From Candidatus Omnitrophota bacterium (GTDB lineage Bacteria; Omnitrophota; Gorgyraeia; JAHIPI01), in contig JAHIPI010000069.1 in the NCBI GenBank assembly GCA_018894435.1, positions 1 to 51,283 on the forward strand: a DNA stretch of 51,283 bases, written 5' to 3'. The position numbers and the translations under genes are program-made. The stretch's first letter is position 1. Every line of letters begins with the position of its first letter. Positions 6,601-14,305 of the stretch are shown piece after piece. Below the pieces are notes generated by a model that worked only from the letters and a program-made list of their open reading frames with translations, ran no database searches and was not told where the DNA came from.

Positions 6601-7203
6601 ATGCCACATCATATTAATATGAGGGACATAGATTCCGATATACTAAAGCGGGCTGCCGGAGGCGACATAGAGGCGTTTGAAGATATATACAGATCGTTCA
6701 GCGGTTTTGTATATAATGTGGCCCTCGGGATCACCCGCGACAGGTCCGACGCGGAAGAAGTGACGCAGGATGTATTTATAAAGGCGTACCGCGGCCTGAG
6801 AGGTTTTAGGTTTGGCTCGTCTTTGAAGACGTGGATCTATAGGATAGCGGCAAATGAGGCGCTGAACCGTTACAACAAGTCCAAGAAAGAGCAAAGCCGG
6901 CGGTTGAATTACGATGACAATATTGACCCCGAGCCCGCTGCCGGCTCGGGCCGGGAAGAGATAATGCAAAGCGACAGCGAAAAAAGATTCGCTGCGTTAT
7001 TAGAGAAACTGGATCAGAACCAAAGGGCATGTCTGGTGCTGCGCGAGATAGAAGGGCTGAGTTACAAAGACATCGCCGACGTATTGAGAATACCGGTCAA
7101 CACGGTCCGGTCAAGATTAAAGAGGGCGCGTCAGGCACTTCTTGAAAAGGCAAGAAAGGAGCTGGGTAAAGATGGGCTGCGAGAATATACAGGAATTGCT
7201 TAA
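6601..7203 (+). CDS. RNA polymerase sigma factor, ECF (RpoE-like)
   Basis: A 200-residue sigma-70 family factor with region 2 (about 12-85, AAGGDIEAFEDIYR through FRFGSSLKTWIYRIAANEA) and region 4 (about 140-190, LVLREIEGLSYKDIADVL then VNTVRSRLKRARQALL). A variable acidic linker lies between. Region 3 is missing, as expected for group 4 ECF factors, and the region 4 sequence resembles RpoE. Start choice is uncertain (ATG 6601 or 6619), since family members usually begin a few residues before the AxxGDxxAF motif. The anti-sigma gene overlaps its 3' end and a matching promoter sits upstream at 6168, so it probably controls an envelope-stress regulon. Confidence 0.9.
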   Translation: MPHHINMRDIDSDILKRAAGGDIEAFEDIYRSFSGFVYNVALGITRDRSDAEEVTQDVFIKAYRGLRGFRFGSSLKTWIYRIAANEALNRYNKSKKEQSRRLNYDDNIDPEPAAGSGREEIMQSDSEKRFAALLEKLDQNQRACLVLREIEGLSYKDIADVLRIPVNTVRSRLKRARQALLEKARKELGKDGLREYTGIA

Positions 7204-7651
7204 GTCGGATTATTTAGACGGCGAGCTTGTCCCGGCGAGAAAACAATTGGTGCGGGAGCATCTTTTAAAGTGCCCCGCCTGCCGCGAGCTTGAGGGCCGA
7301 TTGAAAGCGCAGCGCGGGCTCATCATGAGCGCAAAAAAAGCCGCGCCGCCCGAACGCGTGTGGCAGAATATACGCCGCGCTATCACAACCGAGAGAACAG
7401 GGGAAGAGAGTAAATTCCGCTCAGCCTTAGAGCGCCTTAGAGAACGATTTTTTATGCCGCGTCCCGTATTCGCCGTGGCCACGGCGCTTGTGGCGATAAT
7501 ATGCGTTGTAGTCGTGGCAGGCGCTATCATCAGGACCCGGCATTTTTACGCGGGTAACGGCGAGGATATTTTTACGATTTACACGTTAAACGGCGAGAGC
7601 AGTGATTTACCGAACGATTTCGGGACGGCTATAGAGGAATATTTCCTATAG
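7172..7651 (+). CDS. Anti-sigma factor with zinc-finger (zf-HC2) domain
   Basis: About 159 residues from ATG 7172, overlapping the sigma gene by 32 bases. The N-terminal cytoplasmic domain has YLDGEL and the HxxxCxxC zinc motif in REHLLKCPACRELEG. One membrane segment follows at about 99-121 (FAVATALVAII and onward), then a short extracytoplasmic tail of about 38 residues. That tail is too short for a large sensor domain, so release of the sigma factor may depend on the small secreted or chaperone proteins nearby or on proteolysis (inference). Confidence 0.8.
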   Translation: MGCENIQELLKSDYLDGELVPARKQLVREHLLKCPACRELEGRLKAQRGLIMSAKKAAPPERVWQNIRRAITTERTGEESKFRSALERLRERFFMPRPVFAVATALVAIICVVVVAGAIIRTRHFYAGNGEDIFTIYTLNGESSDLPNDFGTAIEEYFL

Positions 7652-7682
7652 TTCGCCCTGGGCTTAAATATGGAGGTGTAAG

Positions 7683-8177
7683 ATGAACAAGATACGACCG
7701 TTATTAATAGGTGTTGCGATATTCTTTTTGGCGGCCGGCACCGTGTATGCCGGGGAGAAGGACGGGGCTAAGAGCCGCGACAGGAGCTATGAGAAGAAAG
7801 ATAAGTCTGCGATCTACAAGGAGCTCAATCTGACGGAAGAGCAGCAGAAGAAGATAGAGGCCAACCGCACTGAGCAGCGCAAACAGCGGGAAGCGCTCTC
7901 AAAGTCAATTAAAGAAGAATACAAGAAGCTGCAAAAGGCGCTCGAAGATCCTTCTCAAACGAAAGAGAAAGTAGAGCCAATAGCCCAAAAGATAAAGTCT
8001 CTGCAGGCAGAGATGGTCGATAATAGAATAAACGCTATTTTTGAGGCAAAAGCCATCATGACCCCGGAGCAGTTTGCGCAGTTTAACCAGTTGATGGAAA
8101 AGCGCAAGGGTGAAAAAGGCGGCCATTCCAAAAAATGGCGCAAGGAAAAAGCCGATACCGACAAAAATTGTCCGTAA
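7683..8177 (+). CDS. Spy/CpxP-like periplasmic chaperone
   Basis: A 164-residue secreted protein with signal peptide cleavage near VYAG, followed by a charged, fully helical body. Two LTxxQ-type motifs are present: LNLTEEQQKKI (about 49-59) and IMTPEQFAQF (about 121-130). These are the hallmarks of the Spy/CpxP family, ATP-independent chaperones or stress sensors in the periplasm. The tail is very basic. GGAGGTG at 7672-7678 gives a strong ribosome binding site. Its position behind a sigma/anti-sigma pair supports a stress role. Confidence 0.8.
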   Translation: MNKIRPLLIGVAIFFLAAGTVYAGEKDGAKSRDRSYEKKDKSAIYKELNLTEEQQKKIEANRTEQRKQREALSKSIKEEYKKLQKALEDPSQTKEKVEPIAQKIKSLQAEMVDNRINAIFEAKAIMTPEQFAQFNQLMEKRKGEKGGHSKKWRKEKADTDKNCP

Positions 8178-8185
8178 AGAAATGG

Positions 8186-8215
8186 TTGACTATGCCGAGC
8201 AATAAGAAGTATAAT
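8186..8215 (+). promoter_or_regulatory. Sigma70 promoter of the exporter operon
   Basis: TTGACT (8186-8191), 18 bases, TATAAT (8210-8215), 27 bases before ATG 8242. No clear Shine-Dalgarno sequence precedes that ATG. Confidence 0.7.
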
Positions 8216-8241
8216 TCATATATAGCGTGAAATTATAATAT

Positions 8242-9519
8242 ATGAATATAATAAAAACTGTTCTTATAGTTTTGATTTTTTCCTCTTCAGTAGTTCCCAT
8301 GTTATTTGCCGGTGAACCGCTTACATGGCAGGATTGTGTGCGGGAAGCGGCTATAAATAACCCCGACCTTATCTCCGCGGCAGAAGTTATTCAACAGAAA
8401 ACGTCCGATAAATTTTCTGCGCAGAGCGAACTCCTCCCCCAGGTGACCGGCAGCGCAGGAGCCTCGAGGGCGGAGGCGACCTCAAGCGCGGCCTCAAGTA
8501 CCATAAGGAATTCTTATTCATACGGCGTCGACGGCACGCAATTAATATTTGACGGCCTAAAGACCGTCAATGACATAAATGCCGCCACAGAAAATGTGAA
8601 GTCCGCCAGAGAGAATTACCGGTTTATCTCCTCCGAAGTAAGGTTCGCCCTGCGCACGGCTTTCGCGGATCTATTGAAAGCGCAGGCATTGATAAATGTG
8701 GCGGAAGATATATGGAAAATAAGAAGGAGCAACCTCGAATTAATAACATTGCGCTACATGTCGGGCCTTGAACACAAGGGGGCACTCTTAACCGCCGAAG
8801 CCAACGCCGCGCAGGCGAGTTATGACCTTGCTAAGGCAAGGAGAGACATGGTCTATTCCCAGAAGGAGCTCGCGCGGCAAATGGGCCAGGAGGATTTTGC
8901 GCCCATGCTGGTCGAGGGGAATTTTATTGTGCGCGATACCGCAGAAGTAAAACCCGATTTTATGGAGATCATCAAGACAAACCCTTCTGTCCTGAAAGCG
9001 GCTGCCACAAAAAACGCGGCGCTTTTTTCCAAAAAGTCCGCCATAGGCAGTTTTCTTCCGGAGATTTCGGGTAATGCCGGCGCGGGCAGGTCAGGTAAAA
9101 GCTTGGCGCCTCAGAACAACCAGTGGAACTTCGGCGCGACTTTAAGTGTGCCCATATTTGAAGGCGGATTAAAACTTGCCCAGCTGTCTCAGGCAGATGC
9201 GACGTATAAGAAAGCAATGGCCGACGAAAATAGCGTAAGAAACACAGCTATAGTCAGCCTGGAGGAGACCTGGGCGGTGCTGCAAAATACCATGGAGAAC
9301 GTAGATGTAAATGCCAAGCTGCTCAATGCCTACGAAGTGCGCGCAAAGATATCGGAAGCGCAGTATTCAACCGGCTTCATGACTTTCGATAACTGGATCA
9401 TTATACAAGACGATTTAGTCAGCGCCAAAAAGGCCTACCTGAATGCCCATGCGGACGCTTTGATCGCAGAGGCAGGCTGGATTTATGCGAAAGGAGAGAC
9501 TTTAGAATATGCGCAATAA
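8242..9519 (+). CDS. TolC-family outer membrane channel
   Basis: A 425-residue outer membrane efflux protein with a signal peptide (cleavage near LFAG). It shows the TolC-family LTWQDCVREAAINNPDL start and two internally related halves rich in long helices and Ala (about 35-230 and 235-420). TolC trimers form the outer membrane duct of tripartite exporters. The stop overlaps the adaptor gene by 11 bases and a MacB-type ABC transporter follows, so the three gene products probably form one pump. Confidence 0.85.
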   Translation: MNIIKTVLIVLIFSSSVVPMLFAGEPLTWQDCVREAAINNPDLISAAEVIQQKTSDKFSAQSELLPQVTGSAGASRAEATSSAASSTIRNSYSYGVDGTQLIFDGLKTVNDINAATENVKSARENYRFISSEVRFALRTAFADLLKAQALINVAEDIWKIRRSNLELITLRYMSGLEHKGALLTAEANAAQASYDLAKARRDMVYSQKELARQMGQEDFAPMLVEGNFIVRDTAEVKPDFMEIIKTNPSVLKAAATKNAALFSKKSAIGSFLPEISGNAGAGRSGKSLAPQNNQWNFGATLSVPIFEGGLKLAQLSQADATYKKAMADENSVRNTAIVSLEETWAVLQNTMENVDVNAKLLNAYEVRAKISEAQYSTGFMTFDNWIIIQDDLVSAKKAYLNAHADALIAEAGWIYAKGETLEYAQ

Positions 9520-10465
9520 AAAGATAATTTATGTGGTTTTGATCGCTGTAACCATAGCCGCTTTTTTCTATTTTAAAATGAGGCCCGTTGAATCAGAAAA
9601 CGGCATGGTCGTCATAGAGATAAAACCAAGCGTAGGCGCTATCGAGAACATAATTTCTACTACGGGCACGGTACTGCCTAAAAACCGGCTTGAAATAAAA
9701 CCTCCGGTAAACGGCAGGGTCGATAAGATACTTGTGAAAGAAGGTGAAAGAGTAGAGACGGGCCAGACCCTAGGATGGATGAGCTCGACAGAGCGGGCGG
9801 CGCTTTTGGATGCCGCGCGCGGCCAGGGGGAAGAAGTGCTGAAGTATTGGGAAGGGGTGTATAAACCCATTCCGCTTATATCGCCGATCGACGGTGAGGT
9901 AATAGTAGCTACGACTCAGCCGGGCCAGACCGTCACTACAAGTGACGCGGTTATCGTACTGTCGGACCATTTGATCGCGAGGGCGCAGGTGGACGAAACG
10001 GACATTGGAAAAATAGCGGTCGGGCAGAACGCGACCATCGTCATTGACGCTTATCCCGATACGAGGATAAAGGCGAAAGTGGAACATATATATTATGAAT
10101 CCCAAACCGTTAATAATGTAACTATTTATAATGCAGACCTTTTACCCGAAAAGGTTCTGCCGTTTTTCCGGTCGGGAATGAACGCCACTATAGATTTTAT
10201 AGAAAGCAGCAAGGAAGACGCGCTTCTTTTACCGTCGGAGGCCGTAGTCAGTGATAAAGAAGGCCCGTATGTCTTCGTTAAGCAGTCCGCTATCGACAAA
10301 GAAGGCAGAAGGCAGCTGGTTACGCTGGGAATATCCAGCGATAAAAAAGTAGAAATTACATCCGGCATAACCGCAAATGACACGATATTAGTAAAAGGAA
10401 AGAAATACGCACTTCCTAAAAGTAACACGGGAACAAATCCGTTTATGCCCCAGAGAAGAAGGTAA
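9509..10465 (+). CDS. Membrane fusion (HlyD/MacA-like) adaptor
   Basis: A 318-residue periplasmic adaptor with an N-terminal membrane anchor (about 7-23). A biotinyl-lipoyl-like half follows (NRLEIKPPVNGRVDKILVKEGERVETGQTLG), then a very short hairpin, the second lipoyl half (ISPIDGEVIVATTQPGQTV) and beta-barrel and membrane-proximal domains. The alpha-helical hairpin is much shorter than in MacA, so contact with TolC may differ. It overlaps the TolC gene and is followed 9 bases later by the ABC transporter. Confidence 0.85.
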   Translation: MRNKKIIYVVLIAVTIAAFFYFKMRPVESENGMVVIEIKPSVGAIENIISTTGTVLPKNRLEIKPPVNGRVDKILVKEGERVETGQTLGWMSSTERAALLDAARGQGEEVLKYWEGVYKPIPLISPIDGEVIVATTQPGQTVTTSDAVIVLSDHLIARAQVDETDIGKIAVGQNATIVIDAYPDTRIKAKVEHIYYESQTVNNVTIYNADLLPEKVLPFFRSGMNATIDFIESSKEDALLLPSEAVVSDKEGPYVFVKQSAIDKEGRRQLVTLGISSDKKVEITSGITANDTILVKGKKYALPKSNTGTNPFMPQRRR

Positions 10466-10474
10466 TCGCAATAT

Positions 10475-12451
10475 ATGGATATGATAGAACTAAAAAACGT
10501 TTCCAAAACATACCACATGGGTAAAGTGGATGTAAAGGCCCTCGATGACGTTTCGTTTAAGATTTCGCACGGCGAATTTGTAGCTATTATGGGGGCTTCC
10601 GGCTCGGGAAAATCCACTCTTATGCACATACTCGGCCTTCTGGACAGGCCGAATTCAGGGTCGTATGTCCTGGAAGGCAGAGAGATGACCGCATTGCCCG
10701 ACGATAGCCTGGCAACGATCAGAAACAGGACCGTAGGTTTTGTATTTCAGCAATTTCATCTCCTGCCCCGTATGACTGCTCTCGAAAATGCGGAATTGCC
10801 ACTCATCTACGCCGGCAAACGCCATTTAAAAGAACTCGCCAAAAAAAAGATAGAGATTGTCGGGTTAAAAGACCGCGAGTCACATCAACCCAGCGAACTT
10901 TCAGGGGGCGAGCAGCAGCGCGTCGCTATTGCGAGGGCCCTTGTCAACGAACCTTTGATCATCATGGCGGACGAGCCTACAGGCAACCTTGATTCCAAAA
11001 GTAAAGAAGAAATAATAACTATATTGGAGTGCTTAAACCGCGAAGGCAAGACACTTATTATAGTAACACATGAAAAAGAAATAGCGGAATATGCTAAAAG
11101 AGTTATCACCATGCGCGACGGCCGCATAATTTTCGACGAGCTTACCGGAGAAAAAAAGAAAGAACTTAAATGCCCGTCCGTTGAAACTCTTGAGGAAAAA
11201 ATACCCGCAAAAACCATACACCATACGAGCGGCATAGAATTTATGGATTATTTCAGACAGGCGAGTTCCGCGATGTTAGCGCATAAGATGCGTTCGGTAT
11301 TATCTATTCTGGGTATATTGATCGGCGTTGCGGCCGTTATTGCCATGCTGGCGGTAGGCGAAGGCGCCAAAATATCCATTGAAGCGCAACTTGCCTCATT
11401 AGGGTCAAATCTCCTGGTTGTGCGCCCGGGCTCCGCGCGCGTGCACGGAGTTTCGATGGAGGCGGGCAGTGTTACACGGTTTACTTTCCAGGACGTAGAA
11501 GCGATAAAAAAACTTCCTGAAGGGGTAAGGCGGGTAAGCGCTTCCGTTTCGGGACGCGGACAACTTGTATACGGTAACAAAAACTGGAATACGCGGGTAG
11601 AAGGTGTCGGCGCTGACTACGGTGAAATGCGCGCCTATATACCCGAAATAGGAAAATTCTTTAACGAAGAAGAAATAAAGATACGGCAGAAAGTCGTATT
11701 GCTCGGCACGACGGTAGTACAGGAACTTTTCGGCGATGTCAATCCGGTAGGAGAAACAGTAAAGATAAATCTTATAAATTTTAAAGTCGCGGGTGTTCTC
11801 CCGGCCAAGGGCGCAAATTCATTTCACGACCAGGACGACGTTGTTCTTGTGCCTGTTACGACGGCCATGTACAGATTGTTCGGGAAGGACTATGTAGATA
11901 CTATTTATGTGGAAGCGGATAGCCCCCAGGCCGTACAGCCCGTCATGGATGCTATAACAAAATTGATTATAAAAGAGCGCCATCTTACAACCAAGGATGA
12001 ACAGGATTCTTTTCAGATACGCGATATGTCCGATATAAAAAAGACACTTGAGGCTACGACTAAGACGATGTCTCTTTTATTGGGAGCTATTGCGGCCATT
12101 TCTCTTCTAGTGGGCGGCATAGGGATAATGAATATTATGCTTGTTTCTGTGACCGAGCGCACGCGCGAGATAGGCCTTCGCAAAGCCATAGGAGCGAATG
12201 ATTACGATATCATGATACAATTTCTGATAGAAGCGGTGCTTATGTCGCTCTTGGGAGGCATAGGCGGTGTTATGCTGGGAAGCGGCATATCCGTACTGAT
12301 CAGTTTATTTGCCGGTTGGACGGTAAAGATATCCTCTTTCTCAATAATGCTCGCAACGACTTTTTCGCTTATCATAGGTATAGTATTCGGCCTTTGGCCG
12401 GCGAAACAGGCCTCTCGGCTTGACCCCATAGAAGCCCTTAGATACGAGTAA
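10475..12451 (+). CDS. macB: MacB-type ABC transporter, ATPase fused to permease
   Basis: A 658-residue protein. The N-terminal ATPase (about 1-225) has Walker A GASGSGKST, signature LSGGEQQRVAIARAL, Walker B MADEPTGNLDS and a switch His in IVTHEKEI. A first membrane helix lies near 270-300, a MacB periplasmic core domain at about 300-490, and three C-terminal FtsX-like helices (530-655, with GIMNIMLVSVTERTREIGLRKAIGA). MacB proteins use a mechanotransmission cycle to push substrates through a TolC duct. The substrate (peptide, lipoprotein or lipid) cannot be read from sequence. Start may be ATG 10475 or 10481. Confidence 0.9.
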   Translation: MDMIELKNVSKTYHMGKVDVKALDDVSFKISHGEFVAIMGASGSGKSTLMHILGLLDRPNSGSYVLEGREMTALPDDSLATIRNRTVGFVFQQFHLLPRMTALENAELPLIYAGKRHLKELAKKKIEIVGLKDRESHQPSELSGGEQQRVAIARALVNEPLIIMADEPTGNLDSKSKEEIITILECLNREGKTLIIVTHEKEIAEYAKRVITMRDGRIIFDELTGEKKKELKCPSVETLEEKIPAKTIHHTSGIEFMDYFRQASSAMLAHKMRSVLSILGILIGVAAVIAMLAVGEGAKISIEAQLASLGSNLLVVRPGSARVHGVSMEAGSVTRFTFQDVEAIKKLPEGVRRVSASVSGRGQLVYGNKNWNTRVEGVGADYGEMRAYIPEIGKFFNEEEIKIRQKVVLLGTTVVQELFGDVNPVGETVKINLINFKVAGVLPAKGANSFHDQDDVVLVPVTTAMYRLFGKDYVDTIYVEADSPQAVQPVMDAITKLIIKERHLTTKDEQDSFQIRDMSDIKKTLEATTKTMSLLLGAIAAISLLVGGIGIMNIMLVSVTERTREIGLRKAIGANDYDIMIQFLIEAVLMSLLGGIGGVMLGSGISVLISLFAGWTVKISSFSIMLATTFSLIIGIVFGLWPAKQASRLDPIEALRYE

Positions 12452-12468
12452 TAACAGGGAAAATAAAC

Positions 12469-12519
12469 TTGACAAAAAACCAAGTATGGTGTATATTAGT
12501 AATGGAAACCATTTTCATT
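12469..12519 (+). promoter_or_regulatory. Promoter with Fur box ahead of fur
   Basis: TTGACA (12469-12474), a 17-base spacer and TATATT (12492-12497). A Fur-box-like sequence, AATGGAAACCATTTTCATT (12501-12519), covers the expected transcription start. It differs from the symmetric AATGAAAATGATTTTCATT by three bases. Autorepression by the encoded Fur protein is the simplest reading. Confidence 0.75.
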
Positions 12520-12534
12520 TAGGAGAAGATTGAT

Positions 12535-13008
12535 ATGCCAAGAGGTGACGGCACAGGGCCGATGTGGTGGCACGGGCGATTTAGAGGCTGTGGTTATAGA
12601 ATAACCGTAGGCCGCGAGGCCATATTGGATGTGCTTACCAGGGCCGATAAACATTTAAGCGCTGAAGATATATATATGAAGGTACATGCCATATATCCGG
12701 CAGTCGGCCTTACTACTATATATAGAACATTAGAGATCCTTGTTGATTTAGGCCTGGTGTTTAAATTTGACTTTGGGGATGGCAGAGCAAGATATGAATT
12801 GGCCGAAGGGTCAAAAAGAAGCGCTCACCATCATCACTTGATCTGCACGGGATGTAAGCGGATAATAGATTATACAGATTTTATAGATGATGAAATAGAA
12901 CTCCTTAAACAAACGGAAAAAGGGCTTTCCAAAAAATATAATTTTATGATTACTAACCATTTAATTCAATTTTACGGCTTATGCGAAAAATGTAAAAAGA
13001 GGAAGTAA
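12535..13008 (+). CDS. fur: Fur-family metalloregulator with DUF5320-like N-terminal tag
   Basis: A 157-residue Fur-family repressor. The winged-helix domain is at about 18-90 (AEDIYMKVHAIYPAVGLTTIYRTLEILVD in two parts, ending near L75). The metal and dimer domain has a His run H98-H101, C104/C107 (ICTGC) and a structural C150/C153 (CEKC). The first 12 residues (MPRGDGTGPM) do not belong to Fur. They match the start of DUF5320 proteins, including the gene at 13075. Two Fur boxes, one over its own promoter and one before that neighbour, suggest it controls the downstream iron cluster. Fur rather than Zur or PerR is inferred from the operators and FeoAB. Confidence 0.85.
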   Translation: MPRGDGTGPMWWHGRFRGCGYRITVGREAILDVLTRADKHLSAEDIYMKVHAIYPAVGLTTIYRTLEILVDLGLVFKFDFGDGRARYELAEGSKRSAHHHHLICTGCKRIIDYTDFIDDEIELLKQTEKGLSKKYNFMITNHLIQFYGLCEKCKKRK

Positions 13009-13030
13009 GTACTATATTTTTTTCGCAATA

Positions 13031-13049
13031 AATGGAAATGATTTTCATT
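13031..13049 (+). promoter_or_regulatory. Fur box upstream of the DUF5320/FeoAB cluster
   Basis: AATGGAAATGATTTTCATT is a one-mismatch match to the symmetric Fur-box sequence AATGAAAATGATTTTCATT. It lies 26 bases before ATG 13075. A clear sigma70 promoter pair is not visible around it, although TATATTTTTT lies just upstream (13013 onward). Confidence 0.75.
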
Positions 13050-13074
13050 AACAAAAAGAGAGGAGGTGATTGTG

Positions 13075-13392
13075 ATGCCTGGTTTTGACGGAACAGGTCC
13101 TATGGGTATGGGCCCAATGACGGGAGGCGGAAGGGGTTTCTGTGTTACTACTGCCGGTGGAATGAGGCCGGGATTTTCGGGACGCCGGTCGTTTGGAAGA
13201 GGCGGCGGAAGAGGCAGGGGCCGGAGGAATTGGTATTACGCTACCGGTATGAACTATATGCCGTATCTTTCAGAAAAAGATGAGGCCCAAATGCTGAAAG
13301 GCGAAGCCGAGCTGCTTAGGGAAGAGCTTGGAGTAATCCAAGAGCGCCTTGCGGCATTGGAAAAAGCCCAAGGCCCCAAGGCCGATGAGTAA
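13075..13392 (+). CDS. DUF5320 family protein
   Basis: A 105-residue protein that starts MPGFDGTGPMGMGPMTGGG and continues with a Gly/Arg-rich, low-complexity region (to about 58). It ends in a short coiled coil (about 65-98, EAELLREELGVIQERLAALEKA). This is the DUF5320 layout, often found beside NifX-like and MinD-ferredoxin genes. ATG 13075 is supported by AGGAGGTGA at 13061-13069, one of the strongest ribosome binding sites in the window, so high expression is likely. Function is unknown. A metal or cluster scaffold partner role is only a guess from context. Confidence 0.8.
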   Translation: MPGFDGTGPMGMGPMTGGGRGFCVTTAGGMRPGFSGRRSFGRGGGRGRGRRNWYYATGMNYMPYLSEKDEAQMLKGEAELLREELGVIQERLAALEKAQGPKADE

Positions 13393-13401
13393 GGAAAAGA
13401 T

Positions 13402-13440
13402 CTAAGAAGGGCATACTGTACTGCACAGCGCCCTTCTTAG
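13402..13440 (+). other. Intercistronic hairpin, 11-bp perfect stem
   Basis: CTAAGAAGGGC (13402-13412) pairs with GCCCTTCTTAG (13430-13440) across a 17-base loop. No T-tract follows. It lies between the DUF5320 and NifX genes and could adjust mRNA stability so that DUF5320 is made in excess. Confidence 0.6.
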
Positions 13441-13463
13441 TATTGTCTTAAGGAGGTGATAAT

Positions 13464-13868
13464 ATGAGAGTCGCGATTTCAACTGACGGCGAATATGTAT
13501 CAAGCCATTTCGGACGGTGTCCATCGTTTACTATTGTGGATATCGATAAGGGCCAGGTGGTAAAGAATGAAGTCCTGCAGAATCCCGGGCACCAGCCGGG
13601 GCTTATACCTCAATTTTTGCATGAAAAGGGCGTAAATTGTATTGTAGCCGGAGGCATGGGTATGCGGGCATCAGGTTTTTTTAACGAACTCGGCATTCAG
13701 GCGATTGTGGGTGTGAGCGGACGAGTTGATGATGTTATTGACAAACTTGCTAAAGGGACGCTTAAAGGCGGTGAAAGCCTTTGTAGCCCGGGGGCGGGCA
13801 AGGGCTACGGTTTGGACAAAACAGAATGCGATCATCCGCATAAAAATAAGGAAGAGCGCGATCATTAA
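13464..13868 (+). CDS. NifX/NifB-type dinitrogenase cofactor domain protein
   Basis: A 134-residue protein of the dinitrogenase iron-molybdenum cofactor biosynthesis fold, with MRVAISTDGEYVSSHFGRCPSF (read as MRVAIST then HFGRCPSF), VAGGMGMRASGFF and GVSGRVDDVI. The C-terminal tail is His- and Cys-containing (ECDHPHKNKEERDH). No nitrogenase genes are present, so it belongs to the stand-alone NifX/ORP-like group that may bind metal-sulfur clusters. AAGGAGGTGA precedes the start. Confidence 0.85.
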   Translation: MRVAISTDGEYVSSHFGRCPSFTIVDIDKGQVVKNEVLQNPGHQPGLIPQFLHEKGVNCIVAGGMGMRASGFFNELGIQAIVGVSGRVDDVIDKLAKGTLKGGESLCSPGAGKGYGLDKTECDHPHKNKEERDH

Positions 13869-13882
13869 AAGAGAGGTGAACA

Positions 13883-14305
13883 ATGTGCAGTGAAGCGAAA
13901 TCCGCCTCTGGCGGAAAGATATGCGTTACATCGCAAGGTAAGACACTTGGCGACCAGATTGATCCGCGTTTCGGCAGATGTCAGTTTTTCATAATAGCCG
14001 ATACAGATACGCTTGCGTTTGAGGCCGTGGAAAACCAGAATGCGCAGTTTTCCGGAGGCGCTGGTATACAATCGGGCCAGCTTATGGCTTCTAAGGGCGT
14101 AAAGGCCGTTTTAACGGGAAATGTCGGGCCCAATGCGTTTCAGACATTAAATGCCGCGAGAATACAAGTATTTACCGGTATTTCGGGTACAGTGAAAGAC
14201 GCAGTTGAAAAGTATAAAAAGGGCGGATTAAAGCCCGCCGAGAGCGCCAGTGTGGGCTCCAAGTTCGGCATGCCGGGTAAGAGCGATGAAAAATTTAAAA
14301 AATAG
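13883..14305 (+). CDS. Second NifX/NifB-type protein
   Basis: A 140-residue paralogue of the preceding gene product, with KICVTSQGKTLGDQIDPRFGRCQFF, split as KICVTSQGKTLGDQ then DPRFGRCQFF. It also has VLTGNVGPNAFQTL and GISGTVKDAVEKY. An N-terminal Cys (MCSEAKSASGG) precedes the fold. Sequence divergence from the first copy suggests an old duplication with distinct roles. GAGAGGTG precedes the start. It overlaps the methyltransferase gene. Confidence 0.85.
   Translation: MCSEAKSASGGKICVTSQGKTLGDQIDPRFGRCQFFIIADTDTLAFEAVENQNAQFSGGAGIQSGQLMASKGVKAVLTGNVGPNAFQTLNAARIQVFTGISGTVKDAVEKYKKGGLKPAESASVGSKFGMPGKSDEKFKK

Noticed and set aside
13393-13463. Hairpin at 13402-13440 as a Rho-independent terminator
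   Set aside because: The stem is strong but no T-tract follows and the next gene is in the same operon with a strong ribosome binding site, so I list it as an intercistronic hairpin only.
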